Shown: positions 26,701-35,553, counted from the stretch's first letter. The stretch: 64,000 nt of DNA from Cyanobacterium sp. Dongsha4 (GCF_036345015.1 NZ_CP084098.1:1997326-2061325); one strand, 5' to 3'. Translations and numbers: made by a program. The notes: generated by a model not told the origin, from the sequence alone.

Positions 26701-28950
26701 TTATAAAAGCCCCTCTAATTTTTCTAGGGCAGTCCAAAAACCTTCTCCTTCATTTTCATGCCCTTGCCATATTTCAGGGATAAAGGAAGCATGGGGGGCA
26801 AATTCCTCCAAATCAGAGGCTAAAGCTGAGAAGTCTATATCTCCTTGTCCTATTTGTAAACCTTCTCCATCTTCATCTTGTGCATCAGCAATATGAATGT
26901 GAGCAGTATAAGGGGCAACTTGTTTGATAAATTCTTTAAATGACCATTTCTTGGTATTACAAGCTAATTTAGAATGAGAAATATCTAAACAAATTCTATA
27001 GTGAAACTTTTGGCAAAATTCACTGATTTGCTGAGCATCTACAAATATATTATGATGCCTTTGTCCCCCAAAGTGCCAAGGAAAAGGGGGCATTGTTTGA
27101 GGTATTATTTCTACTCCATTAGTATCAACCTTTGACAGACTATCTAATAATTTATCTTGTAGTTTATCCAACTCAAATGAGGGTAAATGGGAATCAAGAG
27201 TAAAACCACCCACATTAGTAACGATCAAAGGTTTTGATGAATGACTGAAAAATAATTTCAGTTCATTAGTGATGTCTATAACTCGTTGTAACTCAAAAAT
27301 GGATCGTTGGCGATAATTTTCATCTAAAGAACATAAATCAAGAGTATGATCTCCAAAAAACAGCTCAGGGCTGTGTACAATCAATTGTAAGTTTAGCTTT
27401 TGCTTAAAATACTTATCAATTGGTTCTTCCAAATCTTTATAACTTAAGTGAAACTCAAGAAAATCAGGGTTGGATTTATCTAATATTTTTTGATAATCAT
27501 GATAACGCACAGGTAAACCCCAAGGACGTTTGAATTTATATTGACGAGGTTTTATTGCTTGTTCTACTAAATCACTGGGATAAAAATAATCTCCTGCTTG
27601 AAAATTTCTTTTAGCAATTTGACCGATTAAATCTTGACGACGATTAGGTTGTAAACCTCTACCGGGGCTTTTAATTTCGATCATTTCTGGTTTGATTATT
27701 TCTCCTTGTTTTAAAGAACAGTTAATAACAAGACTTTTTGCAAGAGTTACTCTATTCATCATCTCCCCTTGACTAATTCTTCTTTCACTACTGTTTCCAA
27801 GAGCTTCTTCTATTTGTTGAATAGCTTCTATCATGGTCTTAAATTCGCTTGGTAATAAACTAACTTTATGGTCATTCCCTTCCATATTGCGGTCAAGAGT
27901 GATATGTTTTTCGATAACTTTTGCTCCTTTAGCTACGGCGGCAATGGGGACGAAAAACCCCCTTTCATGACCAGAATATCCCACCAAACATTGTCCAATT
28001 TGTTTGAGATGATCTAAGTAGTTAAGATTAATGTCTTTGAAAGGGGCAGGGTAGGTAGAATTACAATGTAGCAAAATATACTGAGTACCTAAATCTTGTA
28101 GTAATTTGACTGATTCTTTTATCTCTTGTTCTGTGGACATTCCTGTAGAACAAATCAACGGTTTTCCTGTTTTGGCTATTTCTGATAGAAGTTGATGGTT
28201 TGTTAAATCGGCTGAAGCTACTTTATAAGCCTTCATTCCGTATTTTTCTAGTATTTCTAAACTTTTTAGATCCCAAGGAGTACAAAGTGGCAAAATACCT
28301 TTTTCTTGACAATAATCAAAGATTTCCAACATTTGCTGATCTGTAAGTTGAAACCTAGAAAGTAGATCAAGAGTATATTGAGAACCTAGGTTTTCCTTGG
28401 CATCATTGGCGTTACCCGCATTTTGATATAAACTAGCTATATTTCGCATTTGGAACTTGGCACAGTTCGCACCAGATGCAATAGCGGAATCAACTAATTG
28501 TTTAGCTAGTCCAAAATTGCCATTGTGATTAATCCCGATCTCAGCGATAATAAAGGTAGAAGATTTTTCATGAATATGGAAATTGTCAATACGCATACCC
28601 TCTCCATCATGGCGATGACGGGCAACGGCAACTAATCTTTTATTCTTATCAATAAGAGGAATATAAAGAACTTTGTCTAATAGCAGTTTGATTTTTTCTG
28701 GTTCATCTCCTACTGTGGCATACAGAAATTTTCTATTTATTACCTGTTTTACAGGTTGTTCTAAATTAACATTCGTTTGATTCATCAACCATCTCAATAT
28801 ATCCCCGTTTGTTAGCAATCCTTGCAATCGGTGATTTTCGTCTAGCACAAATATTATTCTACCTTTATGAACTTCGATTTTTTGTAAAGCATTTAGAATA
28901 CTCTCCTCTTGGTAAATAATATATTGAGATAGTTCTTTTTCTATATACAT
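26701..28950 (-). CDS. Fused CBS - NeuB-like synthase - SAF - TIM-barrel isomerase-like protein
   Basis: The protein has 749 residues in four parts. Residues about 1-115 are a CBS-domain pair (IIFVLDENHRLQGLLTNGDILRWL). About 130-395 is a NeuB-type sugar acid synthase (FIIAEIGINHNGNFGLAKQLVDSA, KVASADLTNHQLL, ILLHCNSTYPAPF, VIEKHITLDRNMEGNDHKVSLLPSEF), which condenses PEP with a hexose-type substrate. About 400-465 is a SAF/antifreeze-like domain (LAKSLVINCSLKQGEIIKPEMIEIKSPGRGL). About 470-749 is a xylose-isomerase/AP-endonuclease-like TIM barrel (FLEFHLSYKDLEEPIDKYF, FRICLDISH-like stretch YRICLDISHSKLACN, PEIWQGHENEGEGFW). The TIM barrel could supply an isomerised substrate to the synthase. 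A stand-alone NeuB lies at 36.3 kb, so the two probably make different products. Confidence 0.85.
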   Translation of the reverse strand: MYIEKELSQYIIYQEESILNALQKIEVHKGRIIFVLDENHRLQGLLTNGDILRWLMNQTNVNLEQPVKQVINRKFLYATVGDEPEKIKLLLDKVLYIPLIDKNKRLVAVARHRHDGEGMRIDNFHIHEKSSTFIIAEIGINHNGNFGLAKQLVDSAIASGANCAKFQMRNIASLYQNAGNANDAKENLGSQYTLDLLSRFQLTDQQMLEIFDYCQEKGILPLCTPWDLKSLEILEKYGMKAYKVASADLTNHQLLSEIAKTGKPLICSTGMSTEQEIKESVKLLQDLGTQYILLHCNSTYPAPFKDINLNYLDHLKQIGQCLVGYSGHERGFFVPIAAVAKGAKVIEKHITLDRNMEGNDHKVSLLPSEFKTMIEAIQQIEEALGNSSERRISQGEMMNRVTLAKSLVINCSLKQGEIIKPEMIEIKSPGRGLQPNRRQDLIGQIAKRNFQAGDYFYPSDLVEQAIKPRQYKFKRPWGLPVRYHDYQKILDKSNPDFLEFHLSYKDLEEPIDKYFKQKLNLQLIVHSPELFFGDHTLDLCSLDENYRQRSIFELQRVIDITNELKLFFSHSSKPLIVTNVGGFTLDSHLPSFELDKLQDKLLDSLSKVDTNGVEIIPQTMPPFPWHFGGQRHHNIFVDAQQISEFCQKFHYRICLDISHSKLACNTKKWSFKEFIKQVAPYTAHIHIADAQDEDGEGLQIGQGDIDFSALASDLEEFAPHASFIPEIWQGHENEGEGFWTALEKLEGLL

Positions 28951-29213
28951 AAGATGAGATTTTATTTTATTTGGTCATTTTTGAAGTCAAACTCTATTAT
29001 TATTTAAGTTACTTTATTTAAAGTTAATAATAGTGGAGGTTTTTATAGAATCCGTTTGAATAAACCTATATTGGCAAGTATAAAAAAAGATTATGTTCAA
29101 TTTGACTCATTCTGTTTCTTAGTTTTTATTAGACTGGTCAAAAGTTCTTCAACATTGATTTTTAATTCCGCAAAATTTTCAGGCATGATCATTAATTTTA
29201 TTCTAATTTCTGC
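28951..29213. other. Spacer between the NeuB fusion and the nucleotidyltransferase gene
   Basis: There is no convincing gene. A 31-codon ORF on the minus strand (ATG 29192, stop 29097; MIMPENFAELKINVEELLTSLIKTKKQNESN) follows the nucleotidyltransferase stop closely but matches nothing I recognise. The promoter of the NeuB fusion operon is expected here, but no convincing -35/-10 pair stands out from the AT-rich background. Confidence 0.35.
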
Positions 29214-29834
29214 TCATCTTAATTGATAACCGTAGGCATGACGGAAAAAATGTCTAAATCCTAAATATTCCTTCAAGACTTGATACTGTTGGGGATTAAT
29301 TACTGCTTTTCTCACATTAGGAATGTCTGAAGACATTTGGGTTAATAAATCTAAGTGCGATCGCTCTCCTGTGGGCAAAGAATTATCAATGTTGATAGCT
29401 ATTCTGCGAAAAATCCCTTCAATGCTAGTGTAATATTGATGAAGATAAGAAGCTAAACCATTCATTTCTAACTGCGTTGGTGGTTCTTTTAAAGAAGATA
29501 AATCTTTTCGGGTTTCTTCTACAAGTCTTTGTAAAGAGAGTAATTCATCATCAATTAAGGACTTCAAAGCATCAAGAGAATTAGTATTCATAATTTTTCC
29601 CTGTAAAATTCTCGTTTTAATTTCAGGATAAGCGGTTTCTAAGGGTACTAAATCTAAATCTATTCCTTTTGGTAATAAATCACGACATAAGGAGTAAGCA
29701 CGAAAAAAACTCCCTTCGGGTAATCCTTCCACAGCTAAATCAATATCAGAAAAATCATGCCAAGGAGTTTGCCCTGCTAAAGAGCCAAATAAAATTACTT
29801 TTTTTGCACTAAATTCTGTGATTAAAACTGACAA
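29214..29834 (-). pseudogene. Nucleotidyltransferase-HEPN fusion, 5' end cut by an IS
   Basis: The apparent start TTG at 29834 lies inside the inverted repeat of the IS at 29828, so the true N-terminus is lost. The remaining part has an MNT nucleotidyltransferase core (VILFGSLAGQTPWHDFSDIDLAVEG) to about residue 80, then a HEPN-type helical domain ending with FRHFFRHAYGYQL, which contains an R-x(4)-H-like motif. In many genomes these are two separate toxin-antitoxin genes; here one reading frame contains both, with an internal ATG at KIMNTNSLDALKSL. Only the first about 20 residues of the nucleotidyltransferase seem missing, so the HEPN part may still be made. Confidence 0.65.
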
Positions 29835-31120
29835 TTCTGAAAATGGCTGAAAAGCTGAAAGTGTTAAGAATCAAACCGTATGCTTAAATGAAAATGCCCA
29901 AAATATTTTTCCTAAATCATGAAATTTCATCTATCTAGCATAATTCAGATTTTCTTTGTCAGATTTAATAGATTATTTCGCTCTCATAAAATTGAAGCAT
30001 TTGAAGCTATTATGATTTTAGCAATCAGTCATGCCTATGGCTGTTTTAATCCTAAACAATTGGCAGATTTCTTAGGAGTTAATCATCAAAAAATATATGC
30101 AGAAATTTCTTCATGGACATTATACAAGCTCCAAAAAGTTTTAAAATTATTGATGGTCAATGTGGCAGTAGAACAGTTACAAATTATTGAAAAAAAGAGT
30201 AATTCTACACAGTCAAGGGCAAAGATAACATTTGCTGTAGATGATAGTGTTATTGACAGAGTAGGAAAGAGGTTACGCTGTACATTTACTTGGTATAGTG
30301 GACGTTGGAAAAAAGTGGTAAATGGACAAAATATATTAGGAATCATATTAACAATCAATGGAAAAGCAATACCCATTGGATTAAAATATTGCTCCAAACA
30401 GGGAAGAAAAAATACGGATAAACCAAGTATTTTAATTGCGATGTTAAAGGAAATTAAAGAAGAATGTCTCAAAGAAAATATCAATATTAGTAAATATCCT
30501 ATTACTCTCGATTCTTGGTATGTATCACAACAATTAAAAGAACAATTAGATGAACTAGGATTCACCAAAATTATTATGGCTGGGAAAAGTAGTTATGTAT
30601 TTGAAGGAGAAGATTTTAAAGGAAAAGGAAGTGAATGGAAAAAAAGAGTGGATTATCAAGAAAATCAATGGGGAATAGATGTGCCTTGTGTGAGAAAAAA
30701 ATTATCAAATCCGACTTTTGGGGAGTTAAATTGGTTATTTTTTCAAAAAAGTAATAGTAGTTGTTATTTATTGATGGATTTAAGTAGTATATCGTTGAGA
30801 GGAGTAGAAATATGGCGGATATGGTCTGCACACAATATTATTGAACAGTTTTGGAAAATGTTAAAATCGGTACTAAAAATTGCGGAGATGAAATTAAGGA
30901 AACAGGGAATTTATATAGGATTATTAATTAAAGTAATAATGTATTTAATACTGTTATCAATGCAGTTTATGCCTAGTTTAGGTCGTTTATCATTGACGCA
31001 AATAATGAGAAAAATAGAATCAACAACTAAGCTACCTGATGTAATCAAAGAGCATTTTCAGCACGATTTTCTAGGGGTTTCAGCTATGGCATAGCTTTTC
31101 AGGGTTTTTGGAATTATCAG
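29828..31120 (+). mobile_element. IS4-superfamily insertion sequence, copy A (no target duplication)
   Basis: The element is 1293 bp with ends CTGACAATTCTGAAAATGGC and CTGATAATTCCAAAAACCC (inverted). It is the same length as copy B at 39919-41211, and I find only one coding difference. Unlike copy B it has no matching flanks (left ..TAAAA, right TTGAT..), and it separates the 5'-truncated nucleotidyltransferase from a 3'-truncated Rpn-like gene. This points to a deletion or recombination after insertion. Confidence 0.88.
29919..31094 (+). CDS. IS4-superfamily DDE transposase (copy A)
   Basis: The transposase has 391 residues. Probable catalytic Asp residues are in ITFAVDDSVIDRVGKR and YPITLDSWYVSQQLKEQL, and the Glu in WSAHNIIEQFWKMLKS. 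The LDSWY block and the 5-bp duplication at copy B suggest an IS701- or ISH3-like group, but I cannot assign it firmly. It is intact. Two long antisense ORFs inside it are shadows. Confidence 0.88.
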   Translation: MKFHLSSIIQIFFVRFNRLFRSHKIEAFEAIMILAISHAYGCFNPKQLADFLGVNHQKIYAEISSWTLYKLQKVLKLLMVNVAVEQLQIIEKKSNSTQSRAKITFAVDDSVIDRVGKRLRCTFTWYSGRWKKVVNGQNILGIILTINGKAIPIGLKYCSKQGRKNTDKPSILIAMLKEIKEECLKENINISKYPITLDSWYVSQQLKEQLDELGFTKIIMAGKSSYVFEGEDFKGKGSEWKKRVDYQENQWGIDVPCVRKKLSNPTFGELNWLFFQKSNSSCYLLMDLSSISLRGVEIWRIWSAHNIIEQFWKMLKSVLKIAEMKLRKQGIYIGLLIKVIMYLILLSMQFMPSLGRLSLTQIMRKIESTTKLPDVIKEHFQHDFLGVSAMA

Positions 31121-31504
31121 TTGATAATTCTGATAGCTTCTAATGCCCTTAAACTCTGATTGATAACAATTAGGGATGTTTTCATTTTGAGAATTAGGAA
31201 GAATATTGATTAATACGGGATAAACTGGCAAATTATATTTTTCCTCTGCTAAGGCAGTGTAAGCCCTCATTCTCAAAGGCATTTCTTTTTTATATTTTAA
31301 TTGCAGTTCATTCAAAATCAAAAATTCCCCATTGTCAGGATTATTAACTTTTAATAGTACATCATTATCTCTACCGATCCACTGAAATTCTGAAGAGAGA
31401 AATTCCTGTACTTCAATAGTTTGATCTTGCGTAATCCAGCGTACCCAATTATTGGGTGCTAAACTGATTAATCTTTTACTACCTAAATCTGCTTTTTTTG
31501 TCAT
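31121..31504 (-). pseudogene. Rpn-like (PD-(D/E)XK) protein gene, 3' end cut by IS copy A
   Basis: The start MTKKADLGSKRLISLAPNNWVRWITQD and the blocks FLSSEFQWIGRDNDVLLKV, GEFLILNELQLKYKKEMPLRMRAYTALAEEKYNLPVYPVLINIL are typical of the cyanobacterial Rpn/transposase-like nuclease family, with the core E-x-Q in the LNELQL strand. At about residue 128 (SYQNYQ) the frame runs into the IS and ends there as LIIPKTLKSYAIAETPRKSC. More than half of the usual protein is missing. Confidence 0.8.
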
Positions 31505-31534
31505 TAAGTTAAGTTTTGTAAATAAGTAATATAG

Positions 31535-32506
31535 TTAGTGAATCTTAGCAGAAATCATCAATTTCACCACATCTGGAGTTGTATTTTTCGCTTCCCATCT
31601 TAACTTATCCCATGCCTTTTGAGGGTTCGATCGTCCGAATGCCAAATCAGTAGGACGAAATAAACTAGAATCCGTTTGAACGTATTTTTGCCAATCTAAA
31701 TGGAAGTATTCAAAGGCAAAACGAACAAAATCTTCTAAGGAATAACTTTCTCCCGTAGCAATGACATAATCATCAGGTTGATCTTGCTGTAACATTAAAT
31801 ACATTGCTTCCACATATTCTTCCGCCCATCCCCAATCTCGATAAATATTAATATTACCTAACCTTAAAATTTCTTGACTTCCTTGAGCAATACGACAGAC
31901 ACTGGCAATGATTTTTTGGGTGACAAATCGATTCGGTCTGAGGGGGGATTCATGGTTAAATAGAATACCAGAACAAGCAAATAAATTATAGGCTTCTCTG
32001 TAATTAGCTACTTGCCAAAAAGCTGCGGATTTGGCTACCGCATAAGGACTTCGAGGGCGAAAAGGAGTATTTTCATCGGCAGGAATATCCCCTGTATCAC
32101 CGAAACACTCACTAGAACTAGCATTATAGATTTTGATGGGTTGATTGAGAAAACGGATTACTTCTAAAAGATTTAACGTGCCAATGGTGATACTTTCGAG
32201 GGTTTCAACGGGCATTTCAAAGGATAAACCCACAGAACTTTGTCCTGCTAAATTGTAGATTTCATCGGGTTTAACTTGGGCTATCACTTGCAAGACACTA
32301 CGGAAATCCGTTAAAGTCATGGAGGTTAAATTAACTTTGTCTTTAATGCCTAAATACTCCAAGTTCCGAAAGTGGGATATTTGAGCATCTCTGGAAGTTC
32401 CCCAGACGTTGTAACCTTTTTCTAATAGTAGTTTAGCTAAATAAGCTCCGTCTTGTCCTGATATGCCACAAATTAAGGCGGTGTTCATTAGTTTCTTGAG
32501 TAACAA
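31535..32506 (-). CDS. GDP-mannose 4,6-dehydratase family sugar-nucleotide dehydratase
   Basis: The protein has 323 residues. The Rossmann motif [23 protein letters not shown], the SSSECFGDTG segment and the catalytic SPYAVAKSAAFW (YxxxK) are followed by SPLRPNRFVTQKI and RDWGWAEEYVEAMYLML, all characteristic of GMD-type extended SDRs. The second Met (MNTALICG) is the likelier start. The product would be a 4-keto-6-deoxy sugar nucleotide for the glycan. The neighbours are nonulosonic acid genes. A copy of its 5' end and leader sits at 44768-44905. Confidence 0.82.
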   Translation of the reverse strand: MLLKKLMNTALICGISGQDGAYLAKLLLEKGYNVWGTSRDAQISHFRNLEYLGIKDKVNLTSMTLTDFRSVLQVIAQVKPDEIYNLAGQSSVGLSFEMPVETLESITIGTLNLLEVIRFLNQPIKIYNASSSECFGDTGDIPADENTPFRPRSPYAVAKSAAFWQVANYREAYNLFACSGILFNHESPLRPNRFVTQKIIASVCRIAQGSQEILRLGNINIYRDWGWAEEYVEAMYLMLQQDQPDDYVIATGESYSLEDFVRFAFEYFHLDWQKYVQTDSSLFRPTDLAFGRSNPQKAWDKLRWEAKNTTPDVVKLMISAKIH

Positions 32507-32544
32507 TTAACTATCTTTTAAGTTACCCTATATTAGTGAAGGGG

Positions 32545-32985
32545 CGATCGAGCTTTTGGTTAAGTTTTGTTACTGGGTTCGATCGAGTTTAGGAATGGGG
32601 AGGTGCGATCGGCTTTTGGGAATGGGGAGGTGCGATCGGCTTTTGGGAATGGGGAGGTGCGATCGTGTTTTGGAATGAGTAGGTGCGATCGGGTTTTGGA
32701 ATGGGGAGATGCGATCGCTGTTTGGGAATGGGGAGATGAGATCGCTGTTTGGGTAATGGGGAGATGCGATCGAGTTTTGGGGAATGGGGAGGTGCGATCG
32801 GGTTTGAGAATGGGGAGGTGCGATCGAGTTTTGGGGAATGGGGAGGTGCGATCGCTGTTTGGTAATGGGGAGGTGCGATCGGGTTTTGGGAATAGGAAGG
32901 TGCGATCGCTGTTTAGGAATGGGAAGGTGCAATCGATGTTTTGGGAATGGGGAGATGCGATCGATGTTTGGGTAATACTCACATC
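32545..32985. repeat. 27-bp minisatellite, each unit containing (G)CGATCG
   Basis: Units have the form GGGGAGGTGCGATCG + 2-3 bases + TTTTGGGAAT. CGATCG (or a one-base variant) starts at 32545, 32580, 32606, 32633, 32660, 32686, 32712, 32739, 32767, 32795, 32821, 32849, 32876, 32903, 32930 and 32958, so the spacing is 26-28 bp after the first. There are no unique spacers. The long ORFs on both strands here are by-products of the 27-bp period. It lies directly upstream of the GMD-type dehydratase gene. Confidence 0.92.
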
Positions 32986-33007
32986 TTGCACTAATACATA
33001 GTAACTA

Positions 33008-33180
33008 GGTAAAAGGTGACAGGTAGCAGGTAGCAGGTGTCAGGTTTGATGATTTTTGATTATATTTAATATTTAAAGCAAAAATTAAGATGGTTTTGGT
33101 GGAATAGCTTAAATTTAAGTTCTTTTTCTTAACCTAAAACCTGAAACCCGAAACCTAAAAACTGACCTATTTTTAATCAG
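33008..33180. repeat. Short 7-bp type tandem repeats
   Basis: AGGTAGCAGGTAGCAGGT (33023-33040) and an opposite-sense run of CCTAAAACCTGAAACC-type heptamers (33135-33165) are present. These are the STRR style of repeats common between cyanobacterial genes. Similar runs occur at 48101-48131, 55600-55690 and 62240-62260. No gene is seen in 33008-33225. Confidence 0.7.
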
Positions 33181-33225
33181 GTGCAAGATCTCAGTAATAG
33201 AGAGATGCGATTTATGTTTGGTAAG

Positions 33226-33498
33226 TTAACTAAATAAATCTGAATGAGTGCCTGTCCTTTCAAAAACAATTAGATCATCTTGAGGAATTAGTTTATAAAT
33301 CAATAACCAATCCGGTGAGCTATGACATTCTCTACGATCAGCATAATTTCCGATTAGTTTATGATCCTTATGTTTGGCTTCCAGAATTTCTCGATTAACT
33401 AATTTTGAGATTATTTGTTTGAGTTTATCGATATTTTTCCCTCTTTTTTTCATCGTCTTTATATCTTTTTCAAAACGCTTAGTATAAGAAGGTTTCAC
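33226..33498 (-). CDS. YafQ/RelE-family mRNA interferase toxin
   Basis: The protein has 90 residues: YTKRFEKDIKTMKKRGKNIDKLKQIISKLV followed by HKLIGNYADRRECHSSPDWLLIYKLIPQDDLIVFERTGTHSDLF. The L-x-G-x-(Y/W)-x-x-x-R-E-C-H-x-x-P-D-W-L-L-I-Y pattern and terminal GTHSDLF are diagnostic for YafQ toxins. It follows its antitoxin with a 2-base gap, a classic translationally coupled pair. It appears intact. Confidence 0.93.
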   Translation of the reverse strand: MKPSYTKRFEKDIKTMKKRGKNIDKLKQIISKLVNREILEAKHKDHKLIGNYADRRECHSSPDWLLIYKLIPQDDLIVFERTGTHSDLFS

Positions 33499-33500
33499 TA

Positions 33501-33761
33501 TTATATCCCCAGTTGCTCAAACATATTCTCTAAATTGTCACAGTGGATCAATTCCTCCCCCTGATCCGTTTTTTCTAGTGTTTTTTGAGTTATCTGATTG
33601 GGAATTTTGACTTCAAAAGGTAATCCTTGCTGTAGTTCAACTTGCTTATAAAAAAGATTGATTGCCTCTGTCGTACTCAATCCTAACTTTTGAAAAATAT
33701 GTTCTACTTTAATCTTCAATTCAGGTTCAATTCTAGCTCTTACAGTTGCAGTTTTAGTCAT
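33501..33761 (-). CDS. RelB/DinJ-family antitoxin
   Basis: The protein has 86 residues. TATVRARIEPELKIKVEHIFQKLGLSTTEAINLFYKQVELQQGLPFEVKIPN is the ribbon-helix-helix DNA-binding and dimerisation region of DinJ/RelB antitoxins, and the acidic C-terminus would wrap the toxin. It is encoded first and autoregulation is expected from the family. It pairs with the YafQ-like toxin downstream. Confidence 0.92.
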   Translation of the reverse strand: MTKTATVRARIEPELKIKVEHIFQKLGLSTTEAINLFYKQVELQQGLPFEVKIPNQITQKTLEKTDQGEELIHCDNLENMFEQLGI

Positions 33762-33948
33762 AACTTAAACATTTAATTTTCATCCATTATCATAGCCCAT
33801 TTTGGCTACACTTGGTGACTATAAAGTTTTACTCAGATGATAATAGAGCGGGTGCTTACTGCGTAGCTGATCCCTTCGGGATAAACCCGTCAAGAACTTT
33901 TTTGAGCTAAAGTACAGTTATAAGTGTTTTAGTGTAGCTGAATTTAAT

Positions 33949-34521
33949 ATGGTTATTACCGTCGAATCCATTACTTAATCGTCTTTGAGTTTAGAAGAAT
34001 TTTTACAACTCCCCGAAACCAAACCCTATAGCGAATATATTGATGGAAAAATACAACAGAAGCCCATGCCTCAAGGACACCATAGCGTTTTACAAGGTCG
34101 TTTAGTTACCGCCATAAATGAAAACGTTTTAGCAACAAAAATTGCTTGTGATTTACCTGATTTACGATGTACTTTTGGGGGGTGATCGATCGTACCAGAT
34201 ATATCGGTTTTTAGTTGGCAACGGATTCCTAAAGATGAAAGGGGAAGAATCGCTAATCGTTTTGAAACTCATCCCGACTGGGTGATTGAAATTTTATCCC
34301 CTGAACAATCTGCTAATAAAGTGATGAGAAAAATTATGTTTTGTTTGAATCAAGGAACACAATTAGGGTGGTTAATTGATCCTGAAGATGAATCAGTAAT
34401 GATATTAAAGCCTAACCAATTTCCTGAGATAAAAGTGGAAAAGGAAATCTTGCCTGTTTTGGATGAGATTAAAGATTTACAATTATCAGTAGAGGAAATG
34501 TTTAATTGGTTGGCTATTTAG
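33949..34521 (+). pseudogene. Uma2 family gene with two in-frame stop codons
   Basis: From ATG 33949 a single frame gives MVITVESIT*SSLSLEEFLQLPETKPYSEYIDGKIQQ...LRCTFGG*SIVPDISVFSWQRIPKDERGR... PDWVIEILSPEQSANKVMRKIMFCLNQGTQLGWLIDP... to the stop at 34519-34521. The stops are TAA (codon 10) and TGA (codon 79). Both fit single C-to-T changes from CAA and CGA. The rest of the Uma2 sequence is complete, so inactivation is recent. Confidence 0.85.
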
Positions 34522-35140
34522 CTGGTACTCCCCATACTTGACAATTATCTTCTACATCTTTGATAACTAAAGCTCCAGCGCCCACCAGACTATTTTTCCC
34601 AATCTTAATATTTTGAATAATGGTTGCTCCTGTACCAATATGGGTGCGATCGCCGATGGAAACTCCACCCGAAATAGTTACTCCAGGCGCAATATGAACA
34701 TGATCTCCAATTTGACAATCATGATCAATAGAGGTTTTTGTATTAATGATTGTATTAACTCCTATCGTACAACTAGGTTGAATAATTACACCTGCCATTA
34801 TCTGTGCGCCTTCGCCAAGTTTCACATCCTGAGCAATGATAGAAGAAGGATGAATAATGGTTAAAAAAGAATAATTTAATTGTTTAAAATGAGCCAAAAT
34901 TTTGCTTCTTAAATCTGTATTTTTAGTAGAGCCGATCGCATTTACTAATCTAATTTCAGAGGGTGAATATTGTAAAACAGATTCATCATTCCCAATAAAA
35001 TTAACCCCTAAAACATCTTGACTGTAATTTTGATAATTAGGATCAACAATGCCAATAATTTCTCGTTTTTGTAAGAGGAGAATATTAATTAAAACTTTAG
35101 CATGACCACCACCACCTAAAATAATTATGGGAAGATTCAT
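34514..35140 (-). CDS. neuD: NeuD-type sugar O/N-acyltransferase (left-handed beta helix)
   Basis: The protein has 208 residues. The N-terminal Rossmann-like PIIILGGGGHAKVLINILLLQKREIIGIVDP is the pglD/NeuD nucleotide-sugar binding part. It is followed by hexapeptide repeats (AIIQPSCTIGVNTIINTKTSIDHDCQIGDHVHIAPGVTISGGVSIGDRTHIGTGATIIQNIKIGKNSLVGAGALV) with the catalytic His in SIDHDCQIGD. Members acetylate sialic, legionaminic or bacillosamine-type sugars. It lies in the nonulosonic cluster and may be the LegH-like acetyltransferase. It converges with the Uma2 pseudogene, overlapping 8 bases. Confidence 0.88.
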   Translation of the reverse strand: MNLPIIILGGGGHAKVLINILLLQKREIIGIVDPNYQNYSQDVLGVNFIGNDESVLQYSPSEIRLVNAIGSTKNTDLRSKILAHFKQLNYSFLTIIHPSSIIAQDVKLGEGAQIMAGVIIQPSCTIGVNTIINTKTSIDHDCQIGDHVHIAPGVTISGGVSIGDRTHIGTGATIIQNIKIGKNSLVGAGALVIKDVEDNCQVWGVPAK

Positions 35141-35154
35141 AATTTAATTTAATT

Positions 35155-35553
35155 TTAGCAATTGAATAATTGACTAATGATAATGTCAATTTCGGGAAAT
35201 GCCAAAGAATTAATTATGGGTTTCTGCCATGTTATTTTAACTGCATAATCTCCATTTTCTGGCTGACGAAAAACTATTAATTCTTGCTCCATTAAATTTA
35301 TAATCCAATACTGCGGTATTTGAGCTTGAGCATAAATATTTTTTTTAATAGATAAATCTTTATTTAAACTGCTATTGGCAATTTCGATTAACCAAAAAAT
35401 GTCATCTGGATAAGGATGGTGTTCATTATATTTTGATTCAGGTAATTTAACAATTGCAATATCTGGTTCTGGTTCAGAATTTGATAAAGTGATAGGACCA
35501 TTAAACCTAACATCAGCTTTTCCCTTTAAAATATTGAGAGTATCAATTAAGTA
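35155..35553 (-). pseudogene. Uma2 family gene, 5' end removed by an IS1-like element
   Basis: A continuous frame without a start reads IDTLNILKGKADVRFNGPITLSNSEPEPDIAIVKLPESKYNEHHPYPDDIFWLIEIANSSLNKDLSIKKNIYAQAQIPQYWIINL... to TAA at 35155. PEPDIAIV and FWLIEIANSS are the Uma2 core strands. The N-terminal about 60 residues are missing where the IS begins, and they are not found on the other side of the IS. Confidence 0.8.

Noticed and set aside
30086-30831. Long antisense ORFs inside the IS4-superfamily element (also at 40208-40953)
   Set aside because: They mirror the transposase frame; their sequence is simply its complement and they occur only with the IS.
32545-32985. CRISPR array
   Set aside because: Regular repeats but no unique spacers; each 27-bp unit is nearly the same from end to end, and no cas gene is present.
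32560-33001. Three overlapping 120-144 residue ORFs on both strands with repeated SHLPIPK / NGEVRS units
   Set aside because: They are caused by the 27-bp period (a multiple of three) of the minisatellite; no start context, no homology and open in several frames at once.
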